DNA from: Slackia sp.
GTDB lineage: Bacteria > Actinomycetota > Coriobacteriia > Anaerosomatales > Anaerosomataceae
Length of the DNA stretch: 64,000 nt
Assembly (NCBI GenBank): GCA_020725885.1
Contig: DYEA01000016.1
Coordinates: forward strand, 124,001-188,000
Reading direction: 5' to 3'
The position numbers and the translations under genes are program-made. Each line of letters opens with the position of its first letter. The stretch's first letter is position 1. This document shows positions 52,201 through 61,085 of this stretch, in pieces. A model generated the notes under the pieces. The model ran no database searches. It saw only the letters and a program-made list of their open reading frames with translations, and had not been told where the DNA came from.

Positions 52201-52677
52201 CGCGACGTGCAGCGCATCGCCACAAAAGCGGGCAAGCTGATGTGCTCCTTCGTGCTCGAGGACCTGGAAGGGTCGTGCGAGGCGCTCTTGTTCTCCCAGG
52301 CCTACGAGCGCTTCCGTGACGTGGTCGCTGAAGACGCGATCGTGCGCGTGCGCGCGAAGGTGGAGGACTCCGACCGCGGCCGTCGGCTGCTCGTCCAGGA
52401 AGTCCACGGGCTTGCCGACGACGGCACGTTCGCGCGGCCGCCGAAGACGCTGCACGTGCGGGCACCGGTTGCCGTGCTCGGCAACGGCGGATACGAGCAG
52501 TTCCGTGAGATCCTCGCGCACTATCCTGGACGCGACTGCGTGGTCGTCGAGCTGCAGTACCCCGACCGCATCAAGCGGATGCGTCTTGGGGACGAGTGCC
52601 GCGTGGACGCGTCGTCTGCAGGGCTGCATGCGGAGCTGAAGGCGCTTCTCGGGCCGGGTACCGTCTGGGAAGAGTAG
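49201..52677 (+). CDS. dnaE: DNA polymerase III alpha subunit (DnaE)
   Basis: 1158 residues from GTG 49201, full length for DnaE1. The N-terminal PHP domain begins FVHLHTHSEYSVLDG; the polymerase active site includes GIGVGPGRGSAAGS and the catalytic Asp pair in MPDIDIDFDDERRGEV; helix-hairpin-helix and OB-fold regions follow (GYGFNKSHSAAYGLLAYQ, GVVRDVQRIATKAGK). It is the replicative polymerase of the holoenzyme. It is coupled by a 4-base overlap to the YerC-type regulator. No intein or frameshift is seen. Confidence 0.97.
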   Translation: MTGQFVHLHTHSEYSVLDGHAKISRLLDRAAELGQTALALTDHGVMFGAVEFYKQAVRGDEKIGRPPIKPIIGCEVYFTPHTRTKRDGKPELYHLLLLAENNVGYKNLMALVSQSWTTGFYYKPQVDLELLEAFSDGLIATSACMSGIVPKSLERGDLEAARAWAERYARIFGEGRFFLEVQEQGITADNGVTQRDINQALADLGREVGLPLVATNDIHYVKADEAKVQDILVCIQTGRTLDEEDRLRFSSDQFYMKSAQEMAEALPEHADALAMTAEIAERCNVGLEFGKIILPVFDVPGGKSEDEHLREECMKGLVRRYGEPVPAEALERLENELAVITSKGLSAYFLIVADFVQWAKRNGIGVGPGRGSAAGSIISYALGITNLDPIEHGLIFERFLNPERTEMPDIDIDFDDERRGEVIDYVRKKYGEHRVAQVVTYSTMKARQAIRDAARVLGYPYAIGDRIAKMVPEGPDATIAEALEANPDLREEYDAGGDVKAIVDAARALEGNVRGEGVHAAAVVICRDPLHEHAPVKLDTKGGSVITQYEGTVIAELGLLKMDFLGLRTLTVIAKAVQAIEENHGVTIDIDSIPLDDPDTFAMLKRGDVDGVFQLGESSGMRQLVKDLQPESFAEIVACLALYRPGPLQSGMVRDFVNRKHGRAPVEYYDERIKHILEETYGTMVYQEQVMRLSMDMAGFSAAKADKLRKAMGKKIPEEMAKWRSDFVEGAVANGYDRKLAERVYDDIEKFAGYGFNKSHSAAYGLLAYQTAYLKAHYPLEFMAAQLTSYNGKTEQIVRYIAACNAAGIKVLPPDVNSSGKDFTATGGAIRFGLAGIRGVGGPVVEAIVAARKEGGPFTSLHDFLARVDAKSLNKKTVEALIKAGAFDSTGYTRKQLMELMDHAMDLAAKRQRDKESGQVSMFDLFGEEEHGLGEQAPPPDGVEWDKQTKLAFEKEMLGIYVSDHPLSDKRELIEAARTHSLGDAEALRDGVTGWFAGVVRDVQRIATKAGKLMCSFVLEDLEGSCEALLFSQAYERFRDVVAEDAIVRVRAKVEDSDRGRRLLVQEVHGLADDGTFARPPKTLHVRAPVAVLGNGGYEQFREILAHYPGRDCVVVELQYPDRIKRMRLGDECRVDASSAGLHAELKALLGPGTVWEE

Positions 52678-52681
52678 GGTG

Positions 52682-52709
52682 TTGCTCTAGCACTCTATTG
52701 TGCTATAGT
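52682..52709 (+). promoter_or_regulatory. Promoter of the histidine operon
   Basis: TTGCTC (52682-52687), 16-base spacer, TATAGT (52704-52709). It begins five bases after the dnaE stop and predicts a start near 52716, about 45 bases before hisZ. An inverted repeat fills the spacer. Confidence 0.8.
52688..52705. promoter_or_regulatory. Inverted-repeat operator in the his promoter
   Basis: TAGCAC (52688-52693), TCTATT, GTGCTA (52700-52705): perfect 6-base arms lying exactly between the -35 and -10 boxes. A protein bound here would block RNA polymerase. The YerC/TrpR-type regulator encoded at 48.9 kb is the natural candidate. Confidence 0.7.
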
Positions 52710-52760
52710 GCCACAGCAGCGACACCGGTGCCCCCTATGGACCGAGAGGAAGGAACGGCC

Positions 52761-54011
52761 GTGCGGCCAACGACACCGCGAGGATTCCGGGACGTGCTTT
52801 TGAGCGAGGCCGCTGAGCGCGAAGCGGTCGTGGAGCGCGTCGTGGCGGTCTTCGATGCTTGGGGCTACTCGCCCGTCGAGACGCCGGTCGTGGAGGCGTA
52901 CGAAGCGCTCGGAGCGGTCGATGGGCAAGCCGGCGAGGCCGCCCCGTTCCGGCTGCTCGACTCCGACGGCCAGCTCTTGGCTTTGCGGCCCGACATGACG
53001 CTCCCGATCGCGCGCGTGGCAGCGACTCGCCTCGCTGACGACCCTGGGCCGCTTCGCGTGCGGTACGTGGCCCCGGTCTTCCGGGAGCACGCCTCGCTTC
53101 GCGGGCAGGCGCGCCAATTCACGCAGGCGGGCATCGAGCTCATAGGCGGAAGCGGTCCTGAGATCGACGCGGAGGTCGTCGCGGTGGCCGCGGAGGCGCT
53201 GCGCGCCGCGGGGCTCGAGCGGTTCACCGTCGCACTCGGCAGCGTGGAGGTGCTCGGCGAGCTGGTCGACGCCGCTGGGATGCCGGAAGGGTGGCGCACC
53301 GCGGTGCTCCAGGCCGCCCACGTGCGGAACGTCCCAGAAGTCGAGCGGTTGGCGCGCGAGCCTGGCGTTCCTGCGGAAGTGGCGACGGCGCTCGCCACAG
53401 TGCTCCGCACCCGCGGGGGGCTCGAAGCGATCGAGTCGTGCGCCGAGGCGCTCGCCAGGTGCGGGAAGCCGCGGGCCGTCGACGGGCTCCGGGACACGTT
53501 CGAGATACTTGCGCGCCTGGGATACGGCGGTGAAGTCGTCGTCGACTTCGGCACGGTGCGTTCCTTCGGGTACTACACGGGCATCGTCATGCAGGTCTAC
53601 GCCCCGGGCCTGGGCCTGCCTGTCGGCGGCGGCGGACGGTACGACCGGCTCCTTGCGGCGTACGAGCGCCCCGCCCCGGCGGCAGGCTTCGCTCTCGGCC
53701 TCGAACGGCTGATGATCGCGCTGGCCGAGGCGGGTGCGACACCGCACGGACGCGGTCTCGATGCGCTGGTGGGAGGACGCGACGCGGCGAGCTGCTTCAG
53801 AGGCGCTGCCGCGCTGCGCGCCGCCGGTTGGCGGGTCCGGCTCGAGTGCGGCTCGACGGGGATCGGGCTCGTCAAGGCAGCCGAGCGTGCCGGAGCCTTC
53901 GAAGCCGTCGAGGCCGACGGAGACGCGCTGTACCGCCTCGACCGCGCAGGCGGACGCACGGGGCCCCTGCCAACGCCGGTCCCGCCGCCCGCGGGAAGGA
54001 GGGAGCCGTGA
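52761..54011 (+). CDS. hisZ: ATP phosphoribosyltransferase regulatory subunit
   Basis: 416 residues, a HisRS-like protein without aminoacylation activity. It shows the class II core (TPRGFRDVLLSEA, LRPDMTLPIARVAATRL, FREHASLRGQARQFTQAGIE region) and VGGGGRYDRLLAAY motif 3. HisZ activates the short HisG and senses histidine. GTG 52761, six bases after AGAGGAAGGA, is preferred to ATG 52737. It overlaps hisG as GTGA. Confidence 0.93.
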   Translation: MRPTTPRGFRDVLLSEAAEREAVVERVVAVFDAWGYSPVETPVVEAYEALGAVDGQAGEAAPFRLLDSDGQLLALRPDMTLPIARVAATRLADDPGPLRVRYVAPVFREHASLRGQARQFTQAGIELIGGSGPEIDAEVVAVAAEALRAAGLERFTVALGSVEVLGELVDAAGMPEGWRTAVLQAAHVRNVPEVERLAREPGVPAEVATALATVLRTRGGLEAIESCAEALARCGKPRAVDGLRDTFEILARLGYGGEVVVDFGTVRSFGYYTGIVMQVYAPGLGLPVGGGGRYDRLLAAYERPAPAAGFALGLERLMIALAEAGATPHGRGLDALVGGRDAASCFRGAAALRAAGWRVRLECGSTGIGLVKAAERAGAFEAVEADGDALYRLDRAGGRTGPLPTPVPPPAGRREP

Positions 54012-54685
54012 TCGTGCGCACAGCAGCATCGGACGGTCCGTTGCGCGTCGCTGTCCCCAAAGGTGCGTTGTTCGACGACACGGTCGACGCACTCGATCGC
54101 GCCGGCTTCGACGTGTCTGGGCTCCGCAATCCCGGGCGGTCGCTCGTCGTGCGTTCCTCGGATGCCGTCTTCGTCATCGCCAAGCCGACCGACGTGCCCG
54201 TGTACGTGGCGTACGGCGCCGTCGACGCGGCCATCGCGGGCAAGGACGTGCTCGAAGAGGCCGCTCTCGAAGTGGTCGAGCTCGTCGACCTGGGTTTCGG
54301 CGCGTGCCGGTTCGTGGTGGCCGAGCCGTCCGAGGCGTCCAGGAGCGCAGCCGACCTGTACCGCCACCTCGGCCAGATCCGCGTAGCGACGAAGTACCCG
54401 CGCATCACGGAGCGGCACTTCGCCGAACGGGGGCTGCAGGTGGAGATCATCAAGCTCGCGGGCAACATCGAGATCGCGCCGCTCATCGGGATCGCAGACT
54501 GGATCGTCGACATCACGGCGACGGGCACGACGCTCCGCGAGAACGGCCTGCGTGTGGTAGAAGAGGTGATGGGATCCACCGCGCGATTCGTGGCGAACCC
54601 GGCGAGCCTTGCCACGAAGACGCAGCCGGTGACGGAGATGGCCGAGCGGCTGGAGGCAGCCGTCAGAGCCAAGGAAGGGGCGTGA
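54008..54685 (+). CDS. hisG: ATP phosphoribosyltransferase, short form
   Basis: 225 residues, the HisG(S) form lacking the C-terminal regulatory domain, so it depends on HisZ encoded just upstream. It carries out the first step, ATP + PRPP to phosphoribosyl-ATP. Motifs: VAVPKGALFDDTVDAL, RVATKYPRITERHF, and the PRPP loop IADWIVDITATGTTLREN. GTG 54008 with AAGGAGGGAG upstream. Confidence 0.96.
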   Translation: MIVRTAASDGPLRVAVPKGALFDDTVDALDRAGFDVSGLRNPGRSLVVRSSDAVFVIAKPTDVPVYVAYGAVDAAIAGKDVLEEAALEVVELVDLGFGACRFVVAEPSEASRSAADLYRHLGQIRVATKYPRITERHFAERGLQVEIIKLAGNIEIAPLIGIADWIVDITATGTTLRENGLRVVEEVMGSTARFVANPASLATKTQPVTEMAERLEAAVRAKEGA

Positions 54686-54688
54686 GCG

Positions 54689-56023
54689 GTGCTTCGTCGC
54701 ATCGTCATCGAGCGGGGACGGCGCGTATCGGCCGCAGACCTTCGGCCGGCGGGCACGGGGATCGACGCCGAGGTCCTCGGCGTCGCGCAACGCATCATCG
54801 ACGAGGTGCGCGCGCGTGGCGACGCGGCGCTCCGCGAGCTCACGCAGCAGCTCGACCATGCTGCGGTCGAGGACTTGAGGGTCTCGGAAGCGGAGATCGA
54901 GGCCGCCGTAGCCTCGGTCGACGAGCGGCTCCGCAGGGCGCTGTCCGAAGCCGCGTGGGCCATCGAAGACTTCCATCGCCGCCAGGTGCAGCAGTCGTGG
55001 TTCACGACCGGCGAGAACGGCGTCGTCCTCGGGCAGATGGTTACGCCGCTTCGCCGCGTCGGCATCTACGTGCCCGGCGGACGGGCCCGCTATCCCTCCA
55101 GCGTGCTGATGAATGCCATCCCCGCGATCGTCGCGGGGGTCGAGGAGATCGCGATGGTCGTGCCGCCTGCGCCTGACGGTACCGTGGATCCGCACACGCT
55201 TGCCGCGGCTGCAGAAGCGGGTGTGATGGAGATCTACAAGGTCGGCGGGGCCCAGGCGATCGCTGCGCTCGCATACGGGACCGAGACGATTCCGCGCGTC
55301 GACAAGATCACCGGCCCCGGCAACGCGTACGTCACGGCCGCCAAGAAGCTCGTCATGGGAGAGGTCGGCATCGACATGCTCGCCGGCCCGAGCGAGGTCC
55401 TGATCGTGGCCGACGAGACGGCCGAGCCGCTGCTCGTCGCGATCGACCTGATGGCTCAGGCGGAGCACGACCCGAGGGCGGCCACGTTCCTCGTGACGAC
55501 CGACCCGGAGCTGCCTGATGCGGTCGAGGAGGCGATCCGCGGCTTGCTCGAGGACTCGCCGCGCGCCGACGTCATCACCCGGGCCTTGGAGGACAACGGG
55601 GTCGCGGTCGTCTGCCCCGACATCGACGTGGCGCTCGAGGTCGCCAACGAGGTCGCGCCCGAGCACCTTGAACTGCAGGTGGATTCGCCGTTCGAGCTGC
55701 TCGGGCGTGTACGGAACGCGGGCGCGGTGTTTTTGGGCCCGTGGACGCCCGAGAGCGTCGGCGACTACGTGGCAGGACCCAACCACGTGCTGCCGACCGG
55801 AGGGACGGCGCGCTTCTCAAGCCCGCTTTCCGTCGACGACTTCGTCAAGAAGACCTCGGTCATCTCTTACACGCTCGAGGGGCTGTACGCGGACGGAGCG
55901 GCGGTGATGGAGATAGCGTCCGCCGAAGGGCTCGCTGCGCACGCGGGCGCGGTCGGGCTGCGGCTGGCGCTCGCGGAGCACTTCTTCGAAGACGAGGGCG
56001 GCGACGAAGGCGGGGGATCGTGA
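54689..56023 (+). CDS. hisD: Histidinol dehydrogenase
   Basis: 444 residues from GTG 54689, four bases after hisG. It oxidises histidinol to histidine in two NAD-dependent steps. The signature region [22 protein letters not shown], the NAD loop and zinc ligands in [22 protein letters not shown] and [12 protein letters not shown] are present. It overlaps hisC (TGATG). Confidence 0.96.
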   Translation: MLRRIVIERGRRVSAADLRPAGTGIDAEVLGVAQRIIDEVRARGDAALRELTQQLDHAAVEDLRVSEAEIEAAVASVDERLRRALSEAAWAIEDFHRRQVQQSWFTTGENGVVLGQMVTPLRRVGIYVPGGRARYPSSVLMNAIPAIVAGVEEIAMVVPPAPDGTVDPHTLAAAAEAGVMEIYKVGGAQAIAALAYGTETIPRVDKITGPGNAYVTAAKKLVMGEVGIDMLAGPSEVLIVADETAEPLLVAIDLMAQAEHDPRAATFLVTTDPELPDAVEEAIRGLLEDSPRADVITRALEDNGVAVVCPDIDVALEVANEVAPEHLELQVDSPFELLGRVRNAGAVFLGPWTPESVGDYVAGPNHVLPTGGTARFSSPLSVDDFVKKTSVISYTLEGLYADGAAVMEIASAEGLAAHAGAVGLRLALAEHFFEDEGGDEGGGS

Positions 56024-57156
56024 TGGACCGCGTCCGTCCGCCTCGTCGCGCGCTCGAGTCGCTCAGCCCGTACGACGCCAAGCACCTCGACGCCGAGGTG
56101 ATGCTGGCGAGCAACGAGAACCCGCTCAACCTGCCCGGCGAGCTGCTCGACCGCCTGGCGGAGGCCGTCTCCGAGATCCCGTACAACCGGTACCCCGACC
56201 CCATGGCGACGCGGCTTCGGGAAGAGATCGCGGAGGCCAACGGCTTGGAGCCGGCAAACGTGCTCGTCGGCAACGGCGGCGACGAGCTCATCTTCGACCT
56301 CGTGCTGGCGTGGGGCGGCCCAGGCCGGGTCGTGCTCGACTTCCCGCCGACGTTCGCGATGTATGCCATCGACGCGGCGGCGACCGAGAGCATGCTTGTG
56401 CAAATCCCGCGCCGCGCCGACTTCTCGATCGACGACGACGCGCTGTTCGCGCGGCTCGCTGAAGGCGACGTCGACCTCATCATCATCGCCAACCCGAACA
56501 ACCCCACCGGGACGCTCGTGCCCGAGACCACGCTCATCGACGTGCTCAACTCGACCGACGCGCTCGTGGTCGTCGACGAGGCGTACTTCGAGTTCTCGCG
56601 GCACACGATGCGGCCGCACATGTCCCGCCACGCGAACCTCGCCATCCTGCGCACCTTCTCGAAGGCGTTCTCGCTCGCCGCTCTGCGGGCGGGCTACCTC
56701 CTCGCGCACGAGGACGTCATCCGGGAGCTCACCAAGGTGCGCCAGCCGTACTCGGTCAACCGGTTCACGCAGGCCGCGGCGCGGCTCGTGTTCCGCGAAC
56801 GGCCGGTGTTCGAGTCGGTCATCAGCCAGTTGCTGCGCAACCGGGACGTGCTCGTCCACGGCCTGTCCGAGATCCCCGGCGTCGAGGTCTTCCCGTCCGA
56901 GGCGAACTTCGTGCTGTTCCGCGTGGAGCACGCCTCCTCGGTCTGGAGGGACCTGCTCAAGGAGCACTCGGTGCTCGTACGGGACTTCTCCAGGACGCCG
57001 GGACTCGAGGACTGCCTGCGCGTGAGCGTGGGGACCGAAGACGAGGTGCGCCGGTTCCTCGCGGCCATGGAGTCGATCATGTCCCGGCGCCGTGCCGCCG
57101 CGCACTTCGGCGTTGCGGCTCCGTCGGCGCGCGACGAAGGAGAGGAGCGAGCATGA
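56023..57156 (+). CDS. hisC: Histidinol-phosphate aminotransferase
   Basis: 377 residues, class I/II PLP enzyme. Motifs: LASNENPLNLPGELL, GNGGDELI, NPNNPTGTLVPE, VVDEAYFEFSR, and the PLP lysine in TFSKAFSLAALRAGYLLA. It converts imidazoleacetol phosphate to histidinol phosphate. The last 30 residues are Arg/Ala-rich and lie beyond the usual domain end. It overlaps hisB as ATGA. Confidence 0.95.
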   Translation: MDRVRPPRRALESLSPYDAKHLDAEVMLASNENPLNLPGELLDRLAEAVSEIPYNRYPDPMATRLREEIAEANGLEPANVLVGNGGDELIFDLVLAWGGPGRVVLDFPPTFAMYAIDAAATESMLVQIPRRADFSIDDDALFARLAEGDVDLIIIANPNNPTGTLVPETTLIDVLNSTDALVVVDEAYFEFSRHTMRPHMSRHANLAILRTFSKAFSLAALRAGYLLAHEDVIRELTKVRQPYSVNRFTQAAARLVFRERPVFESVISQLLRNRDVLVHGLSEIPGVEVFPSEANFVLFRVEHASSVWRDLLKEHSVLVRDFSRTPGLEDCLRVSVGTEDEVRRFLAAMESIMSRRRAAAHFGVAAPSARDEGEERA

Positions 57157-57758
57157 GCCGGTTCGCGTCGCTCGAGCGCACGACCTCCGAGACGGCCGTC
57201 AGCGTCGAGCTCGGCTTGGACGGCGCTGGACGGACGGACGTATCCACCGGCGTCCCGTTCTTCGACCACATGCTCGACGCACTGGGCAGGCACGCGCTGC
57301 TGGACCTCCGCGTGCAGGCGCGCGGCGACCTGGGCGTTGACGCGCACCACACCGTAGAAGACGTCGGCATCGTGCTCGGCCAGGCGCTCGACCGCGCGCT
57401 TGGCGATCGCTCAGGGATCCGCCGTTTCGGAACGGCCGTCGTTCCGATGGACGAGGCGCTCGTGCTGGCTGCCGTCGACGTGTCGGGCCGCGGCCAGCTG
57501 CACTACGCCGTCGACCTCCCGATCGAGATCATCGGCACCTTCGATACGACGCTCGCCAAGGAGTTCTTCGTTGCGCTCGCCACCAACGCCGGGCTCACGC
57601 TGCACGTGCGGTCGCTGGCGGGCGAGAACGCGCACCACATCGTCGAGGCCGCGTTCAAGGCCGTGGCGCGCGCGTTGAAAGAGGCGTGCGAGATCGACCC
57701 GCGCGTCGAAGGCGTGCCGAGCACCAAAGGCACGCTCGGCGATGCGCCGGGAGCGTGA
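57153..57758 (+). CDS. hisB: Imidazoleglycerol-phosphate dehydratase
   Basis: 201 residues, monofunctional HisB. Manganese ligands lie in the His motifs FFDHMLDALGRHALLDL, DAHHTVEDVGI and NAHHIVEAAFKA. It has no fused histidinol-phosphatase domain, and no hisN or hisK is in the window, so that step must be encoded elsewhere. Confidence 0.96.
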   Translation: MSRFASLERTTSETAVSVELGLDGAGRTDVSTGVPFFDHMLDALGRHALLDLRVQARGDLGVDAHHTVEDVGIVLGQALDRALGDRSGIRRFGTAVVPMDEALVLAAVDVSGRGQLHYAVDLPIEIIGTFDTTLAKEFFVALATNAGLTLHVRSLAGENAHHIVEAAFKAVARALKEACEIDPRVEGVPSTKGTLGDAPGA

Positions 57759-57763
57759 CGCGC

Positions 57764-58384
57764 GTGATCGCGATCGTCGACTACGGCATGGGCAACCTGC
57801 GCAGCGTGCAGAAGGGGTTCGAGCACGCCGGGGTGTCCGGCGTCGTCGTGACGAGCGACCCCGCTGCCGTCCGGAAGGCGGACGGCGTCGTCTTGCCGGG
57901 CGTGGGGGCCTTTCGTGACGCTGCCGAGAATCTGCGCGCATCCGGGATGTGGGACCTCGTGCGCGAGCGCGTCGACGCAGGCGTGCCGCTGCTCGGCATC
58001 TGCCTCGGCATGCAACTGCTCGTCGACGTGAGCTACGAAGACGGCGAGTGGGAGGGGCTCGGCCTCGTGCCGGGCGTGTGCGAGCGCCTGCCCGCAGGCG
58101 TCAAGGTCCCGCACATCGGCTGGAACACCGTCGAGCAGCCGCGGGAAAGCGCGCTCTTCGCCGGGATCCCTGACGGCACGGCGTTCTACTTCGTGCACTC
58201 GTACCGGGTCGTGCCCGAAGACGAGTCGTGTATCATCGGTCGTGCCGAGCACGGCGTGCCGTTCGCAGCGGCGGTCCAGCAGGGCCGCGTGTTCGGCGTG
58301 CAGTTCCATCCCGAGAAGTCGTCCGCGTACGGGCTTGCGGTGCTCGCGAACTTTGGGCGCATCGTCGCAGGCGAGGGGTTTTGA
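57764..58384 (+). CDS. hisH: Imidazole glycerol phosphate synthase, glutaminase subunit
   Basis: 206 residues from GTG 57764; the in-frame GTG 57755 overlaps the hisB stop but sits on the ribosome site GGGAG (57749-57753). Class I amidotransferase: nucleophile Cys in LLGICLGMQLLVD, His and Glu in VQFHPEKSSAYG. It feeds ammonia to HisF. It overlaps hisA by one base. Confidence 0.95.
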   Translation: MIAIVDYGMGNLRSVQKGFEHAGVSGVVVTSDPAAVRKADGVVLPGVGAFRDAAENLRASGMWDLVRERVDAGVPLLGICLGMQLLVDVSYEDGEWEGLGLVPGVCERLPAGVKVPHIGWNTVEQPRESALFAGIPDGTAFYFVHSYRVVPEDESCIIGRAEHGVPFAAAVQQGRVFGVQFHPEKSSAYGLAVLANFGRIVAGEGF

Positions 58385-59109
58385 TGATCGTCTTTCCCGC
58401 GATCGACATCTTGGACGGCAAGGCCGTCCGGCTCAGGCAAGGCCGGCTGGATGCGGTTACCGTCTACAACGACGATCCGGTCGACCAGGCCAGGCGCTGG
58501 ATCGACCAGGGTGCCGAGTGGCTGCACGTCGTGGACCTCGACGGCGCCGTCCTCGGAGAGCCGAAGAACCTGGACATCGTGGAGCGCATCGCTGCGCTCG
58601 GCACGCCGGTACAGTTCGGCGGCGGCCTGCGCTCGATGGAGACGCTCGATCGCGTCGCCCAGGCCGGCGTCAAACGCATGGTGCTGGGGACGACGCTTAT
58701 CACCCAGCCGGCGTTCGTCGCCGAAGCCTGCGAGAAGTATGGCGCGGCGGTCGTGGCGGGCATCGACGCGCGGGACGGCAAAGTCGCCATCCAGGGGTGG
58801 CGCCAGGGCACGGAGTACGGGGTGCTGGATCTCATCGCCGACCTCGAGCTGCTGGGCGTGAAGCGGCTCGCGTACACGGACATCTCGAAGGACGGCATGC
58901 AGACGGGGGTCAACTACGGCGCGTACCGCGCGCTCGTTGGGCAGACGCTCATGCCGATCACCGCGTCCGGCGGCGTGTCCTCGCTCGATGACATCCGGGA
59001 CTTGCATGCGCTCGGACCGCAGATCGAGGGCGTCATCGTCGGGCGCGCGCTGTACGAAGGCGCGCTCGACCTGGCCGAGGCCATACGGGCCGGCTACGGG
59101 GAGGTCTGA
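58384..59109 (+). CDS. hisA: ProFAR isomerase
   Basis: 241 residues, TIM barrel. It begins VFPAIDILDGKAVRLRQG and has VQFGGGLRSMETL, AYTDISKDGMQTGVN and the second phosphate loop ITASGGVSSLDDI. It isomerises the ribosyl moiety of ProFAR to PRFAR. A dual HisA/TrpF role (PriA) occurs in many actinobacteria, but I cannot decide that from sequence alone. Confidence 0.95.
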   Translation: MIVFPAIDILDGKAVRLRQGRLDAVTVYNDDPVDQARRWIDQGAEWLHVVDLDGAVLGEPKNLDIVERIAALGTPVQFGGGLRSMETLDRVAQAGVKRMVLGTTLITQPAFVAEACEKYGAAVVAGIDARDGKVAIQGWRQGTEYGVLDLIADLELLGVKRLAYTDISKDGMQTGVNYGAYRALVGQTLMPITASGGVSSLDDIRDLHALGPQIEGVIVGRALYEGALDLAEAIRAGYGEV

Positions 59110-59112
59110 TCC

Positions 59113-59880
<768 letters not shown>

Positions 59881-59888
59881 GAGCGCCG

Positions 59889-60368
59889 ATGCGACGGATG
59901 CGCCGCGAAGACCACCGGATGTCGCGCGAAGAGGCCGACGCGCTGCTTCGCCGCGCGCAGGTGATCCGGCTCGGCATGGTGGACGAGGACGGCCCGTACG
60001 TGGTGCCGGTGAATTTCGGATACGACGGCACCCGGATCTACGTGCACGGCGCTCGCGAGGGGCGGCGGCTCGACGCGATCATCCGCGATCCGCGGGTATG
60101 CTTCGAGGTCGACGAGGGCGAGGTGGTCGCCGGCGCGCTGCCGTGCCGCTATACGGCCCGGTTCTCGAGCGTGATCGGGTACGGCCGCGCCCGCGTGCTC
60201 GAGACGGCCGAGGAGAAGCGGCGCGGCCTCGAAGTCCTGATGCGGCACTATGGAGGTCCGGTCGAAGAGTTCGACGAGGCGGTGCTCGAGAAGACCTCCG
60301 TCGTGGAGATTGCGATCGAGTCGATGGACGCGAAGCGGCATGAGGTCGTGACCGAGGGAGGGCAGTGA
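59889..60368 (+). CDS. Pyridoxamine 5'-phosphate oxidase-fold flavoprotein (NimA-like)
   Basis: 159 residues, split-barrel flavin-binding fold. Features: [41 protein letters not shown], and the C-terminal [13 protein letters not shown]. It begins nine bases after hisF behind GGAG and ends two bases before the hisI start, so it is co-translated with the his genes. NimA-like proteins bind FMN, haem or F420 and include nitroimidazole reductases. No histidine step needs it; it may act on a by-product or bind a cofactor. Confidence 0.88.
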   Translation: MRRMRREDHRMSREEADALLRRAQVIRLGMVDEDGPYVVPVNFGYDGTRIYVHGAREGRRLDAIIRDPRVCFEVDEGEVVAGALPCRYTARFSSVIGYGRARVLETAEEKRRGLEVLMRHYGGPVEEFDEAVLEKTSVVEIAIESMDAKRHEVVTEGGQ

Positions 60369-60369
60369 G

Positions 60370-60741
60370 GTGGATCTCGGCGAGCTCAAGTTCGACGAAC
60401 GGGGCCTGATACCCGCCGTGGTGCAGCAGCACGACACCGGCGAGGTGCTGATGGTGGCGTGGATGGACGCCGAAGCGCTCCGCCGCACCGTCGAGACGGG
60501 CACGACCTGGTTCTGGAGCCGCTCGCGCCAGGAGCACTGGAACAAGGGCGCGACCTCTGGCAACGTCCAGCGCGTCAAAGAGATCCGGTACGACTGCGAC
60601 GCTGACACGCTGCTCGTGCTCGTCGAGCAAGTCGGCGTCGCGTGCCACACAGGCGCCCGCTCGTGCTTCTTTCGGACGCTGATGCCGCCTGCGCCCGAGC
60701 AGCCCGAGGTTTCCGGCGGTGATGGACTGCCGCTGTCGTGA
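60370..60741 (+). CDS. hisI: Phosphoribosyl-AMP cyclohydrolase
   Basis: 123 residues from GTG 60370. Motifs: [34 protein letters not shown] (quoted within limit) and the zinc/magnesium Cys and Asp set in [20 protein letters not shown] and GARSCFF. It is a separate cyclohydrolase, not fused to the pyrophosphohydrolase that follows. Confidence 0.96.
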   Translation: MDLGELKFDERGLIPAVVQQHDTGEVLMVAWMDAEALRRTVETGTTWFWSRSRQEHWNKGATSGNVQRVKEIRYDCDADTLLVLVEQVGVACHTGARSCFFRTLMPPAPEQPEVSGGDGLPLS

Positions 60742-60757
60742 CGAGAGGACGTGGACG

Positions 60758-61078
60758 ATGACGGACGAGCTGTCCGAAGAGGCTGCAGTGCACGGCATTG
60801 GCGCGGTGCTTCAAGATCTGTTCGCGGTGCTCGAGCAGCGCAAAGCCGAGATGCCGGAGGGCAGCTACACCGCCAAGCTGCTCGCGGGGCCGCAAGAGAA
60901 GCTTCTCAAGAAGATCGGCGAAGAGGCGAGCGAGGTCATCATCGCCGCGCGCGACCGGGACGCCGCCCAGCTCCGCTACGAGATCGGCGACCTCGTCTAC
61001 CACCTGCTCGTGGTGATGGTGCGCGAGGGGCTCACGCTCGACGACCTCGCGCGCGAGCTTGCGTCTCGGAGGAAGTAG
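60758..61078 (+). CDS. hisE: Phosphoribosyl-ATP pyrophosphohydrolase
   Basis: 106 residues from ATG 60758. The MazG-like fold shows LLKKIGEEASEVIIAA and RYEIGDLVYHLLVVM, with the acidic residues that bind magnesium. It hydrolyses phosphoribosyl-ATP to phosphoribosyl-AMP, between HisG and HisI. It ends the histidine operon. Confidence 0.96.
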   Translation: MTDELSEEAAVHGIGAVLQDLFAVLEQRKAEMPEGSYTAKLLAGPQEKLLKKIGEEASEVIIAARDRDAAQLRYEIGDLVYHLLVVMVREGLTLDDLARELASRRK

Positions 61079-61085
61079 CCCGCTG

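Noticed and set aside
52682-52709. CIRCE (HrcA) element in the his promoter
   Set aside because: The arm TAGCAC(TC) resembles CIRCE, but CIRCE needs 9-base arms with a 9-base spacer. Here the arms are 6 bases with a 6-base spacer, and no chaperone gene follows.
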